From contig JANCRA010000003.1 in assembly GCA_024362935.1 (NCBI GenBank), forward strand, positions 41,601,291 to 41,665,290: a stretch of DNA of 64,000 nt, in the 5' to 3' direction. A model generated the notes under the pieces. It had not been told where the DNA came from. It worked only from the letters and a program-made list of their open reading frames with translations, and did no database searches. How positions within the stretch are numbered: the stretch's first letter is position 1; every line of letters begins with the position of its first letter. Source of the stretch: Setophaga petechia. Taxonomy: Eukaryota > Chordata > Aves > Passeriformes > Parulidae. The translations under genes and the position numbers were made by a program. Below are positions 25,701-38,661 of this stretch, piece by piece.

Positions 25701-28700
25701 AAGAAACTTTGCAATGCAAAGAAATACAATCAGCACAGGGCAGGATAGCACACAACAGCAAAGCTGACTTAACAACATGGTCAAAGAGATGCTGGCAGGT
25801 AAGATTTCTACCTCAGCCTCAGCAAGATAAAGTGGGTCTTCTAACTCAAGTGTCCTCTGATGAATCTCAGCACCAGATCCCTCTGTCTCCACAAGCCTAA
25901 CAATTACCCATTTCAACAAGCAAGAGCAAACATGCCCATGTCCAGTGAGACCTGCTCACAGAATACCTATATATCACTGTTTCTAAGTGAAACTCTGGAT
26001 TTCAGTAGTGTTTCCCGTTTATGTTTGTACAGTGTCAAATGAGGCGCGATGGAACAGCAGAAAAGCGAGGCAGGGGAGGCTTTTTGCTATATTAGGTTGG
26101 AAAATATCCTCAAGTATCTTAGCTCCCCTTGCAGTCTCCCTCTTTATGAGTTTACAACTGCAATCAGAGCCTGAGCAAATCATATCCAACGGAAAAATAC
26201 TTTTTATCATGATGACTTTTGCTACACATCCTTGTTTACACCCCCCTTTTTTCTTGTTTGGCTTTGGAGACAGTTTTGGGGCTTTTTGGTTTTGTTTGTT
26301 TGGGTTTTTTGTTTGGTTTGTTGTTGTTTTAGGAATTTGTGTGTGTTTTTTTTAATTCTTTTTTTGGTTTGTTTTTTATAATAAAGTTTCATGCATGGCA
26401 GTGTAAAAAGCACTCCCACAGTAACTATCTGCCCTCCAACACTCCACCCCAATGAGCTCCCCTCTCCTCAAGTGACCTGCACAACAGGGTACCTCCCCAC
26501 CTGACAAGTGGAACACGCTGTCCCAAACAAAAACCCTTCAAGATCAAAACAAGCTTTTCTGCTGACATGGCAAAAGTTTAAGCTAAACAGGAAAACATAC
26601 TTGAAGCTCTTTTTCCATTACCTTGCATTATTAAACCATCTAGGCAAGAGATAAACATAAAAGGAATTTCTTTAATTAGATAAATCAACTCCTCAGCATC
26701 TGTTGTTTAATAAAGTAAAGCAGATCAGCATGTTAGAATCAGATAATATTGAAGTCTCCCACAAACTCACAGCTGAAGCTTCTTCTTCATGCAAACATTT
26801 GGGTGCCTCTGGTTTTACTCACTGTAATACAACACTTCCAGTTAAATGCTCACTGTAAAATGTAATGCCAGGTACACACTGGGCCACAACAAGTGAAATT
26901 CCTTAAAAAGATTATGCATCATCTTGCAAGTTACAACAAGGCAGAACAGATGCACAGGGTGATCTTGCACAATACATTTCCCTGAAGTTCTATACCATGC
27001 ATTCATTTTTAATAAAACTCAAATCAATGAAAGATTGTACTTCTTGTAACTAATGTCTAAAAAAATTCATTTAACATAAGCAATATCTGCTACCTTTTGC
27101 TTTTCAGCATCATTTCTTAATTGACTCTCTAAGATAATCTCTCAAAGGTCACAAACATCTGCAAAAAAGACAAGTTAATTCATAGCCTTTCTCTACTACA
27201 AACCCAATCCCACTGAGGGACAAGTTTATCAGCTTAAAACCAAGCACTGTAAGAGAGTAACTTTCAATTATGTTTGATCTTGTATGCAGTTGGATAATGG
27301 CATTTTTATTACAGTCATAAAAAAATGTTAAGGGTGTGTCACAAAGATGTTAACACACATCTACTTTGACATTAAGAAAAACAAAATTCAACTCAAATTT
27401 TGGATTCTTTAAAAATCAAATGTAAACATATTTTGGCAAAGCAAAAGGTCTTTCTAAGTTGCATTGGGTAAACCAGTGCAGGCAAAAACCAGTGCTGTCC
27501 AGCTGAACAACATGGCTAAAGTATTCCAAATCCATCTGGGCTGGGATCTGCCTCTCCTGTGCAGAGATTGCCACTGGGCTGCAGCATGGACAGTGAGTCT
27601 AAGGCACTGTGGGGTTAGTCTGCACACCTGTACTCTGGGGCACATCCAAAACACATCTGGGCTTTTCAGGAGCTGCACCATGCAGCACTTACCGCAGCAC
27701 TTACTCATTACAGAGGGCTAAAGGCAGCTAAATAAAGTGACACTCCAAGATTAACAACTTTCTTCATTTGTCAAGTCACCTGCCAGCTGCAAGGAAACAC
27801 TCACCACTGCACAGTGGAAATACAAGTCCTCTTCAGACCAGCTAAGCTGTGCTCAGAAATAAAACTTACATCCCATGAAGACACATGAGAATCTGCTTTA
27901 GTAAAAATCAAACACAATTATTTTAAAAACTCCGTTCACCTGAAAATTTTCTCTTTTCAATTTTTATAAAATTCCTTGAACAAGGAATATTTAGTTTATT
28001 ATCATCTTTGCTGTTATGGTATATTCTCTGTTGCTGAGAAGATGTAACAGCAATCAGAGAGAAATAAAATCAGTATTCTTAAAACCACAAAGCTAGTAAA
28101 GTAACTCAGAGCAGTAGTTTCAAGTAGCAAAAACTTCAACTAATTTTTCAGACTGGTGAAATTTAAAGCAATTTGTATTCCATGTCAGGGAGCATCATAT
28201 TTAGTAAGTCTAGCTCTTTTTTGTACTAAAAGCTGGAAAATACTTAGAATAATTACCACAGGCACTTCTTCAGGAATCACAGAGTTCCTAATGTTTCATG
28301 GCTTTACTGAGCACATCCACCTCATTTTAACATATGGACAACTCCAACCTGCCCCCACCAAATGCACGCACTATAAAAGCAAACCTGGCAAGATGCAGAA
28401 GAAAACAAAGCTAAATAAGCTGCACATTTCCTACTCTGTGATCCTCTGTTCTTTTTGAGACAAAAGACATGACCATTATTTCATGTACCCCGTCACTGGA
28501 GAGGAAAATAAAGGCTTCTGTTTTCACGTGGCTTTAAATGATGAAGTTTCAAAAGAGGATGCAGGCTGCTTCTTACCCGTTCAGCGTGTATGACCCATTC
28601 CTCCTGAGTCTCATACTTGCAGATAAGAATCTTAGGAAAAAGTCCAGAATGAGGTGGTTTGTCCTCTGCAACACCAGAAAACAGGCACCTGTTTGGTGGT

Positions 28701-29929
28701 TGCGCTTTTTGTTCACCAGGGGATCTCTTTCCTGTTTCCCTGAGTCATCGGTGGGGAACAATGCGAAACCACCACCAGAGCCACTGAGCAGGAAGCCCAG
28801 AGGAAACTCCCTGCAGCCAAACAGGAGTCTGGAGGTGTAAAATCTCCCCAGCACACCTCTCACAAAACCTTGGATCCCGCTAAGGAAAAGCGGCAAAATC
28901 TCAGAGGAGTTTTTAATAAAGTACCTAAAGCTCTCTCTGCACGAATAAATTTTGTAGAAAGCTGTAGTTTATCAGTGAGCTGCTCTTCTTCTGAATAGCC
29001 TGAAAGCAGTTTCAGATCTGTTCCCTCCTGCTCACCAGCCCTGCTGCAACTATTACTCAAACACTACCCTCAGAGCACAAGGCAACTAAACAAGATAGAT
29101 AACAAATACTCAGCATTTTTGTTTTGGGTTTTTTTTTTCTCCTCCCAGTATCAAGCTAGAAATTACGCCTGTGCAAAGGGACGTATGATTAGTGGTTAAA
29201 ATGCTTATTTTCCTTGTAGCAGGTTAAAACCAGGCAGATCTAAAGTCACGCTTGAATGCTGCAGGGAAAAATATCCTCTAGCAGTCCAGTGCGGGGCAAG
29301 CCGCCCTGCATAAATCACAGCACTGCGGTGCCTCTGATGAGGCTGCTTTCCTCCCCTTTCTGCTCACCCTGATAGCTGTGAATCAAGCAGCTGCACAGCC
29401 TGAGTCTACCACACAATGCAAAAATTGCTCCAGGTAGCTGTTGATCATTTACTGCCTGTGAGCAGATCAACAGCAACTTGAGTAATAAATCACACAAAAA
29501 ATATCTTTATCAATGGATGTTGAAATGACCACCACTTGTGGCCCGGTGAAACTGCTTTAGGATAATGGGAAGACTGCACACTAGACAAATATAAAGATTA
29601 AATATTCACTACCTAAAAAGCAAAACGAATCAGTCGCATAGAACTCTGGCAAGAGTAAACCATTATTCTTATTTGAATGGCTCAAATGTCTAAAGACAGT
29701 GAGCTTGTCAAGCTGCATTTTTATTTTAAGTAGTTTAATAGTTATAGAAAACCAGCCTAAAAAAAAGGAGAATTACTTTATTTCTTTGTAGGTGCCTCAG
29801 ATTATACAGTTAGCTGTAATCAAGAATACCTATAAAGGGACTATAGATCACAAATGTTGAGAGAAAGAGAGTTACAATGAATTATAGGCTGACGAAATCA
29901 ATGTGGTCCTGCTGATGAAAGGCAATGAG
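22758..29929. other. Non-coding stretch
   Basis: No supported exon. There are GC-richer patches at 23.1-23.5, 25.1-25.3, 27.45-27.7 and 28.65-28.9 kb. The last has several CpGs and an AP-1-like TGAGTCAT at about 28741, and could be an enhancer. Opposite-strand open frames of about 85 codons at 27.45-27.72 kb overlap each other and match nothing I recognise. Around 26.64-26.71 kb there is an ATTA/TAATTAGATAA-rich block resembling conserved non-coding DNA. A T/G-only tract is listed separately. Confidence 0.5.
26283..26330. repeat. T/G-only low-complexity tract
   Basis: 48 bases without A or C on the plus strand, built of TTTTG/TTTGG units; T-rich low complexity continues to about 26385. It is the reverse-strand equivalent of the A/C-only tracts at 38.6, 51.3 and 54.6 kb. 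Confidence 0.93.
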
Positions 29930-30357
29930 ACTGAGCTGTACAAAAGTGCTGCATCCACAGGACAGAAATTTTCAGCATCTGGCCTAATCTGGAGCACTGT
30001 GCTCAACCCTAGTTGAAGGCAGATGTAGAATTAGCTGGAGTCCAGAGAGCATCAAGAAGATTATCTGTCTTATAGATGTGAAAACTGAGGGAGAAAAACA
30101 AGAAAACACCTTCCAAGAATGTAAAGAGAAAGAAAACAAAATGTTCTTCCTGCTCTGTCCATCACAAAGGCATTTGAATTAAGCAAGAAACAGAGCAGGT
30201 TAGGATTATTTTGCTTGGTATGTGTATTTGGGTTTTAAGTACAGGAACAGATTACAGAGTCTGCATTACTGAAGGCCTTTGAGATGAGCTTGCTCCAGAG
30301 TTGGGGACTGACTAGGTGACTTCTGCAGGTGACTCTCATCCCTACCTTCCTATGATT
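29930..30357 (+). mobile_element. Old, diverged CR1 LINE fragment
   Basis: Several segments line up in order with CR1 3' sequence on the plus strand: CTGGAGCACTGTGCTCA (about 29990), TTGAAGGCAGATGTAGAATT with GGAGTCCAGAGAGCATCAAG (about 30013-30057), a GGTTAGGATTATTTT segment near 30198, then ACTGAAGGCCTTTGAGATGA and GGTGACTTCTGCAGGTGACT near 30268-30333, ending CTTCCTATGATTT at about 30357. It is much more diverged than the elements at 22.4 and 49.2 kb, with indels, so it is an older insertion. Left boundary is approximate. No coding capacity remains. Confidence 0.75.
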
Positions 30358-33300
30358 TGCTCCCAGTTCTAGCTGGTAGAAAAAAATTTTAATTGTACTG
30401 TGTAACCATGACACAAACTAGCTCAAGTCAAACCAGACTAGAGCATGCTTTACAATTTCCTCCTCAATGTAAGACAGAGTGGCCAGCACTCCAAACAGGT
30501 CCAGCACATTACATGCACAGTGGTGGTGGTGGCAGCACTCTGTTTTTATCATATACATTCTGGGAAAGAATGATACCTCATGTTCTCCTCAGCTTTACAA
30601 AGATCCTACCTATGTACTGGCTGGCACCAGGGGACAATTATTCCAGTTGCTATGGTCAGGCCCCACTGTCCCTCAAGGTTTTCCTATCACCACAGAACAG
30701 CTCAAAGCCAGGTCCCTGCAGGCAGCCACCTACCCACCAGTGCTGAGTAAAGCACAGACGCATTCTTGGAAGCTTATCAAAGTAAACTATGATGATTTAT
30801 TTTGCTAATAATTTAGAAAATTAAAAAAATAAAAGTAAAGTTAATAAATCAAAAATGCTACATAAAGATAATTTCTAAGTGCTCTGCAAACCCATCTCAG
30901 ATGAAAACTTGTACTCAATTTTCTTCTTGGAATATGAGATTTTAGAGAGGTCACTTTAAATCCAGGCTCAGAATAAAATCCAGGCTCTGGTATGTTTGCA
31001 GCTTTACTGGAAATAAAAAATACATCTGACAGTATAATTGAATCACATATGACACTGGGCTTTCTTTGGGTATCTACTAATTTGCATTGCAGGTGCACCA
31101 GCAATACGGAAAATGGGAGCTGTCGTGAGGTAGCCTCTGATAACAATTACTTAACAGCAATTGACTACTCTAAACTGGAGAATAATATTTTTTGTAATAA
31201 TGATAATAAAAAGTGACCATTCCACAGCTTTTTTAAGTGCCTTTCTGGAGAAAAAATTTAAGTGATTTATCCATTAATTTTCTGAGCATTTTGCTTTCAC
31301 TGGCTACCTAATTTTTTAAAAATTAATTTCAAAATTCTGCTGCTGAAAGCAGATGCTGGTTTTTTCATAACTCTGCTTCTGCAGAAGGACATAAATTACT
31401 TTTTTTCTTTTTCAGTCCCTCATGCTCCTTCAGGATTACAGCAGCACAAGGGTATGTGTTCTTTAACATCTCCATCTGAAAACTATTATAGGAAACCAGC
31501 AACTAAATATAAACTGTCCAATCAGTGCCAGAGTTGGCCACATCGATGCTGGGATCCCAAAATGCTATCATGGACAAAAGAACTTACCACAGGAACACAG
31601 CTAAGCCTACTTGCCAACACAACCACTTCAGAAACAATTAATTCCTGCTTCAGAGAGGTCTTCTGGTGAAATGTGTTTTGTTCACAGAGATTAAAAAACC
31701 CCTTATTTTCAGTCAACATAAAGATGATAAACTCGCTGAATAGGCAACTCCATGGTGAGGCAATGTGCTACAGACATTATCTCCTACAGCATTTTCAATT
31801 GGCTGCACCTAAAGAAATCCTCTCCTCTCTCCTTACACGTAGGCATTTCAGAGACCATACACAAGCTGACTCATTCTCACCGTGGTGAAGGCAACTTGGG
31901 AGAAGGGAAAGCATCTTTATGTCTCCTTAAGATTCCTTCTGACAAATAAAAGTTTGTACGGCCCACTTCTCTTTTATTCCCTTTCCCAAGCAGAACCCAT
32001 ACACTTTAGCATGGATTTTTTTGTTCACAGGCTAAACATTCATCCAATTACTGCTCTGCTTCCAAGGGGAATTTCAACAGCACCATTTGGCCTAGTTATT
32101 CTGGACATTAGCTCAAAGAGCAGTTCCTTAGATAACATAAATTAGCATGGATGATTTACCATTTTCAGCCATGTCCCAGCTACTTTGAGCTTTGAAAACA
32201 TCATTAAAAGATCTATTTCAATTCCTGTTAAATAAATTCCCATTTAATAAGGAAATGTACATGTTAAGTAAAAGGCTGAGTACAGAAGAGAAAAGCCAGT
32301 CCTTCACTACTTGGACAGACTTACAGTACACTCAGAGCTTAATTATTCATCCAGGGGGAGCTTTGCATATGAATGAAACATCTTTCTACATTTAAAAAGA
32401 AATATTCACTAGCAACCTCAGTTCTCTGCATCTGGTCAGGAAAGAGAGGAGACAGAGTGCCCATATGTACCCTATTTGCCAGAACCAAGGTTTGCACAAG
32501 TGTCAGAAAGTTACTTCTACAGTATATTTATTATTACTTTATAGGTGTATTGCTTGTCCTCTTTTGAAAAATCTATTTGAATTCGTCTATTTGACTACCG
32601 AAGAAACAATTTACTATCCTGCTTCTGGAAAATACCCACTAACTTACTGCTTAACCTTGTTTTCTACTGTCTTGCATCATAACTTGTATTTAAGGACTGT
32701 GCAAGTTAATTCCCAAGATAATCAATGAAATACTGAACTGTTACAAGGAACACATTTAAGGCTGCTTTTCTGGGCCGATTATACACTTCCAGCACTACAC
32801 CAAACAGTGGGTCAGCCACGTTCACTTACTTCTACCTAAATACTTACATAATTCAGACTTAATTTACACTGATATTAGAGGAACAGAGATCTTACATATC
32901 ACCATCAATTGTTGCTTGACAGGGAATGAAAAAGTAAGAGGAGAAGGAGAACAGGAAATCTGACTGTAACACATAGCTAGATGTAAATGTTATCCCCAAA
33001 TTCTTCTGATTCATTTGGCATGTGAAGATAGTGCTGCCTCAGCTTCAGAACTGAAGAGATTTCTTTGCCAAACTTGTAAAGAAATCCCATTACACAGGAG
33101 ATTTTGGTTTAGTGTTGAAAAGAAAGAAAGAAAAAAGCCCTGTGTGAGGACACTACAATGGTCAATATACAAATAAAAGCTGTAATAAATTTCCTATAAG
33201 TAAAGAGAAAGCCATAACAGGGGAGAAGTCTTTAATCTGCTTTTTAGGACAAGATTTTTGTTTTGGTTTGCTTTTTATAATGAATACAATAGGCAATCCT

Positions 33301-36300
33301 GATTTAAAGCAAAAATGACAGCAGCACTGAAAGGGTTATTGCAAGCTGTTTATAATAAGCAAAGGAGGACAGTGCTGGAGAAAGTTACAGGGCTGTAATA
33401 ACAGAACAGCAATCCGCCTGGAAACGGAAAAGGGTGGGTGAGTGGTTTCTACCGGACCAGGGCAAAAGCCAGGGCTTATAAATTTAGAAAAAAATACACA
33501 CCCACACAAAATGTCTCAAGTAAGAGGATAGGGGACGAGGGGGAAAAAAGAAAGGAAAACACACACACCACTTTACAAGGTCTTTATATAAATTTTGCCT
33601 AATCATTCTTAGTGGACATCTGCCCATGGCTTAATACAGGAAAGACCAAGCTTTCAGTGTGTGCCAAACTGTCTGAAACACAAACCTCTGGCACAGTGTC
33701 TGCTTTGATTCCCCACTTGGGGCAGTTTCTGGGATATGGGCTTGGAGCAAAGGAACACAGAACAGACATTGCTCTTCGGAAGGGCCAGCCAAAAGAGTTA
33801 ATGTAATGTGAAGTTTGTTACTGGACTTCACAGTACTTGAGTGCATTCTCCTCCATTTACTTTAAATGATTTTTAGGTTTTAAAAACAGAAGCAGCTGGG
33901 CAGAATTCAGCAATTAGTTTTGGTGTTAGAGAGAGGTCCTTACGCAGGGTTAACAAAACTGCTGTGGCAAAAGAAATGCTTTAGTGGGAGGTGAAGGCTG
34001 CCCTGATTCACACAGATGGGCACCGGGACAGCAGGTATTTATAGAACTCTGGCAAAGGGCTGTGGGGCATGAAGACCCCCATTCAGATCAGCCCCCAAAA
34101 CTCTGAGCATCTCAAAGGAAGGCTCATAAAGTTATATAAAAAATAGTAAGAGAAGATTGATGTTCTTGGCAAGCGCAGCAAGCAGGTAATTTAGAGCAGG
34201 CACTGCCCCTTCAGCCCAAGAACAGGAAAGAACTGTATGAGTTACCAACATGCTCCACCCAACAAGTCCCAGGCGGTATAAAAGTCTCTGCTGCAAAATT
34301 TAGCTAATGATACAATCCAGGAGAAGTGTGGAAGTACCACGGAGGGAGAACAGGAGAGACATTTCTGAGAAAGAGACTTCAGCTAAAATTAAACATGATC
34401 AGGCACATAGAAATCCCCGAAGCTTACAAAACAAGCAGAAAGAAAAATAGTCAAGTTTTCTATGGCACAACTGGTTTCTTTCCTTTTATCTTCTCCTATT
34501 TTTTTTTTTTTAATTTATCCAAGTGGTCTTACTAAGCTGCTAAAAGCTACAACCTATATTTCAGCTAAAAAAGTTTAAAGCTAGATTGGCTTTCTTAAAA
34601 ATGAAACAGTACCCAGATTTCAATATAAAAACTTCATATCCAACAAGCAAAACTTTATTTATAGAGAATCCTTAAGAAAGTAAAGGAAGGAAAATTCTTT
34701 AAATACTAAAAAAAGGCTGTAATGTTGGTCAAATACAGAACAAATCATTAAATACAAGAGATATCAGGAAATAAAATGGATAACACATATGTGAGTTTTA
34801 TAAAACAGATCACATGCCATATATAGGTGAGTACAACAGGTATACAATATGTGCTCAGTCACTGTAATATTTTTAAATTGAAACAAATTAAAAGTACCAG
34901 GACCTCACACTGAATCTCCTTTTAAACTTGATCATGAGCTTGGTCTTGCACATCCAATATCCTCAAAGATTCATTCATCTCTTCCATTACCACCCTTGCT
35001 GCTGCACAGACTCACTGAAGGGACTCTGGAATACCCCTCTCAGTCGAGGGTAAAGGAAATTTACTTCAATCCCAAATTCAGACTGCTGATACAGATGCTT
35101 ACTGCCAAGTATTATAAATTGAATTATCTATTCAATGAATTCAACATTTATAGCTGTCAATGAGGACAAATCTGGCAGCCAGTAAGTTGTTCTTTTGCAG
35201 TTCCTAATTCACAAGGGTCTGTTGGTAAGGCATACACTGAGGAGCTCTCTGCACTTCAGTATACAAATCTCAACAAAGGAACACTTCTGCGTCCATGGAA
35301 TATGGCTGGCTTTGACCTAAGGAATTATGTGTGGGAACTGGGGGTGGGACACACACATTTAGCAAAAAGTGTAAAACCAACACATACATTACAGGAAACC
35401 AACTATAATCAGAAGCTTTAAGCTAATCTATCAGTTGCTGACTGGTATGAAAAGAAGACAAAAGTGGAAACTTGAGTATATCAGGAATAAATTCTGATCA
35501 TAAAAAATATCATCCTGCATTTGTAGAGTCACTTATCAGACATCCTTTATGCTTTACCTTCAGAGAGACGCAAATTGACTGTCTCAAAAGAAATACAATA
35601 TTATTTTTGCAGATTATTCTGTACTTCAAATTAATGGACATAATGAAACAGCTTCTCTGAAGTGCTAAGTGAAAAATACTTTGTGTGTCAGGCAAAGGCA
35701 GCAACATAAATCATTTGAACACTGGCTTTTTTAGGTGATCCTAACAAAGCCCTTACCAAATTTGACTTTGGCTGCTGTTATTCACATTTGGGCTAGATCC
35801 TAGATGTTCAACAAAAAGTCTTTGTAGACAAATCCCAGGCATAAACCCAGTCATCCATCCTTCAAAGAAAGGCAAGAATACTTCACCCCAGTCAGAGTCT
35901 GGACCTCATATTTGACAGCATCAGAACATTAACTAACATTTACATAGCACTTTTGGAAATTTAAACAGCACTCTGGAAAAAAGCCCTCAATCCCTGCAAC
36001 CTGTGTTAGTGATTGTTAGAGTCATTACAGTGGAAAAACCCAGGAGGAAATGGCTATAAAGTGAAGCAGATAAAAGGAAACTACTTGGAAACAGAATCAG
36101 AAGGTCGGAGCTGTTTCTGTCCTCCCCATTACTGAGGATAAGACAACACAGGGCACCATCCACACGCTGCCTTTTCATTGGGTTTGCTCAGGAATAGCAG
36201 TGAATGTCAAGTAAAACTCTACTGGACTGTTAAGATCAGAGAGCTGCTGGCTATAAAATAATCCCTGATACTTAAACAATTTAAGGTCAGGAATGAAAAA

Positions 36301-38100
36301 TTTGCTACATCTGCCAGTTGGCATCTTCCACTTTGGTATCTCTGTTCCCAAAGTGTAAAGCAGCAGTAACAACACTTTGAGAAACACTTGGGAAGTCAAA
36401 ATACAGTCTAGGATTTAGTGGGATGAAGTGACTAATGCAAAGCCAAACATCAAAAAAAAGAGTAATGTAATTCAGAAATCTTCAGCTCTCTATTCAAACC
36501 CCAGTGCCTAGGCCTCCTGCCTTTCAAAATGCCTCTTACATGAGAGAAGCTGCATTTGAGCTCCCAGCAACTGCCCTTCACTCTCTCATCTGTGGGCACA
36601 CACAGACCTTCTCAAAGCATTTTTCCTGAACATGGAACTCAGCTCTCAAGGCAATATGGTAGACAAAGCCTCAAAGATTTACTTTATATGCTACCATTCT
36701 CAAGTGGGGAAAAAAAATGCAATCAAAAATTGTACACCCACCACTAAATTTCATCCAAACTTTGCACAACTGCTGCCTGGCCACGCTTCTGCTTTTACAG
36801 ACTTCCTGTGACATGTAGTCCCTTGAGTTTACAATGGGAAAACCTACAGTACAAGGCAATCCCCAACTCCTCACTTACCTAATGTATCCTTTCCCAGTAT
36901 GCACTGTTATATCATAAAAGCATTTAGCCTAGAAAGCTGGTTTAAATGCCTTCAGAAACATGGCAATATACTTCTTCAGTAGCAACAGATGAGCAGGGAG
37001 AATAAAGCAAACACTCCTATCTTGGGAATGAAACATCTTCCTCCTGGCAAGAGATGGAGTAATTTAACATTAAAAGCAGGATTTCTAAGCTGCCAGTGGA
37101 ATTCTCACCCTTTTACTGTGCCATTTTACCTACATGAAGGACAACTTAAGGGGAGCAAGTATTCTTGAAGACCCAGGTTAGATGAGAACCAGTTTTGGCT
37201 GAAAACCAAGGAATGACTCAGCTTATATTTTAAAAACTAAATGCCAAATCAATGAAGTAAAAATACCTTCATATGGTAGGTGAGAGTTGCCTGAAAGCAT
37301 TTCAGTTTTTAACATCCTTTCATATGGAAGTTTCCTGGAAGATTTTAACCATCATCAGTTTAGGCCCACATGCAAATATAATGATCAAATTCCTTTTTTC
37401 CCTTCGAGCATAACTAAAGATACACATCTCATAGCCCACTCTTTCCCCACAAAAAATTCTCTTCCACCTACATATCTTAATTAAGACTGCACTCATTACG
37501 CTTCCCTTCTTTACAGATTCCATTTTTACTTCTTCCAAGATTTAAAAGGAATTCTTAGAGTAGAACCATCTGCTTTAACATTTCTAGTTGTATTTGCCCA
37601 TCTATTTCCATCAGAACACAGCTTCATTAACTGCAGTGAGTGAAACACAGACATGACAGTCACAGAGGCTGGGACTTTATTTTCAGGAGGAGGGTTGGGT
37701 ACCTGCTTGAGCCAATCCTTCTGTACTCATAAAACAGAATTCTTACTGACAGAATTTCAGCTTACACAGTGGGGATTTTAGATAAATCTTGAGTGTTTAA
37801 AGCTTGCTGTTTAGGGTCACAATCACAAAGTTACTAGTTTGCATTCATGATCCAGGAGAATTAATGTCGAAGTCAACCATGAAACCCATTCGAATTTTTT
37901 ATTTCCATCACATGGGCAAAAGGGAGCCTGTACAGCAGATTAAGAAAGGTGATCCTCCTTACATGCTATTTTGTAACATCTACGATTTATTCAATGTCTT
38001 ATTGTTGCTGTTACTTACTTCCTTATTTTCTTGGATATTTAGTGCAAGTTCATGTAATTTTGCTTAAAGTCACTAAGCTACAGTAATCAAAGCAGTCTTG

Positions 38101-38400
38101 CCTGCAGTGCTGCGAGCAGGACAAGCAACAACTGTGCTAATTAGCATGCAATTTTCAAAGGTCAATTACCACATCATTAGCCAGGCCATTTACATCTCTG
38201 CAATGTGGAGCATTCTCCAGCTTTAGACAGCAGAATGGGACAAAAACGGATTAAATTGCTTAGGGTCAAATAGTACAGTGAGCTGATGAGTAAGAGTTTA
38301 AACTCCAGTAGCTTGAGTAGCTCATAATGGGCCATTTTCACACTATGCCCTCCTCCTGCTGACACCGTCTTCTGTCAGATGCTTAGTGACTGAGCAAGCC
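38101..38400. promoter_or_regulatory. Candidate conserved non-coding element / enhancer
   Basis: The block 38131-38170 packs several developmental transcription-factor motifs: GCTAATTAGC (palindromic homeodomain site), TAGCATGCAAT (POU/octamer-like), TTCAAAGGTCA (overlapping TCF/LEF core TTCAAAG and a nuclear-receptor half-site AGGTCA), then CAATTACC and CATTAG. The following 200 bases are of balanced composition without repeats or coding signal. This is motif reading only; such motifs are common in AT-rich DNA and no alignment was possible. Confidence 0.3.
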
Positions 38401-38588
38401 TATCTACCAGGAAATGTTAACATCCGCTTACACTGAGTAAATCTCATTTCTTTACTTTAACAAAAAAAAAAAAACAAAGGACCAATTAGCAAAAAATGCC
38501 TGGCTCTATGTCCACAGTCACATAATTAAAAAAAATAAAAACAAAGAATAATCAACACCTATAACCATCATGTTTAGAAGCAAAATTT

Positions 38589-38661
38589 AAAAAACCAACA
38601 ACACCCCAAAAAACAAAACAAAAACAAAACAAACAAACAAAAAACCAAAACAAAACACCCC
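38589..38661. repeat. A/C-only low-complexity tract
   Basis: 73 bases containing only A and C, mostly CAAAA/CAAA units with short C runs. No retroelement body is recognisable on either side. A short A13 run lies nearby at 38461-38473. Confidence 0.93.

Noticed and set aside
27454..27721. Overlapping 84- and 85-codon frames on opposite strands
   Set aside because: Both frames being open reflects local composition; neither resembles a known protein, and no splice sites fit.
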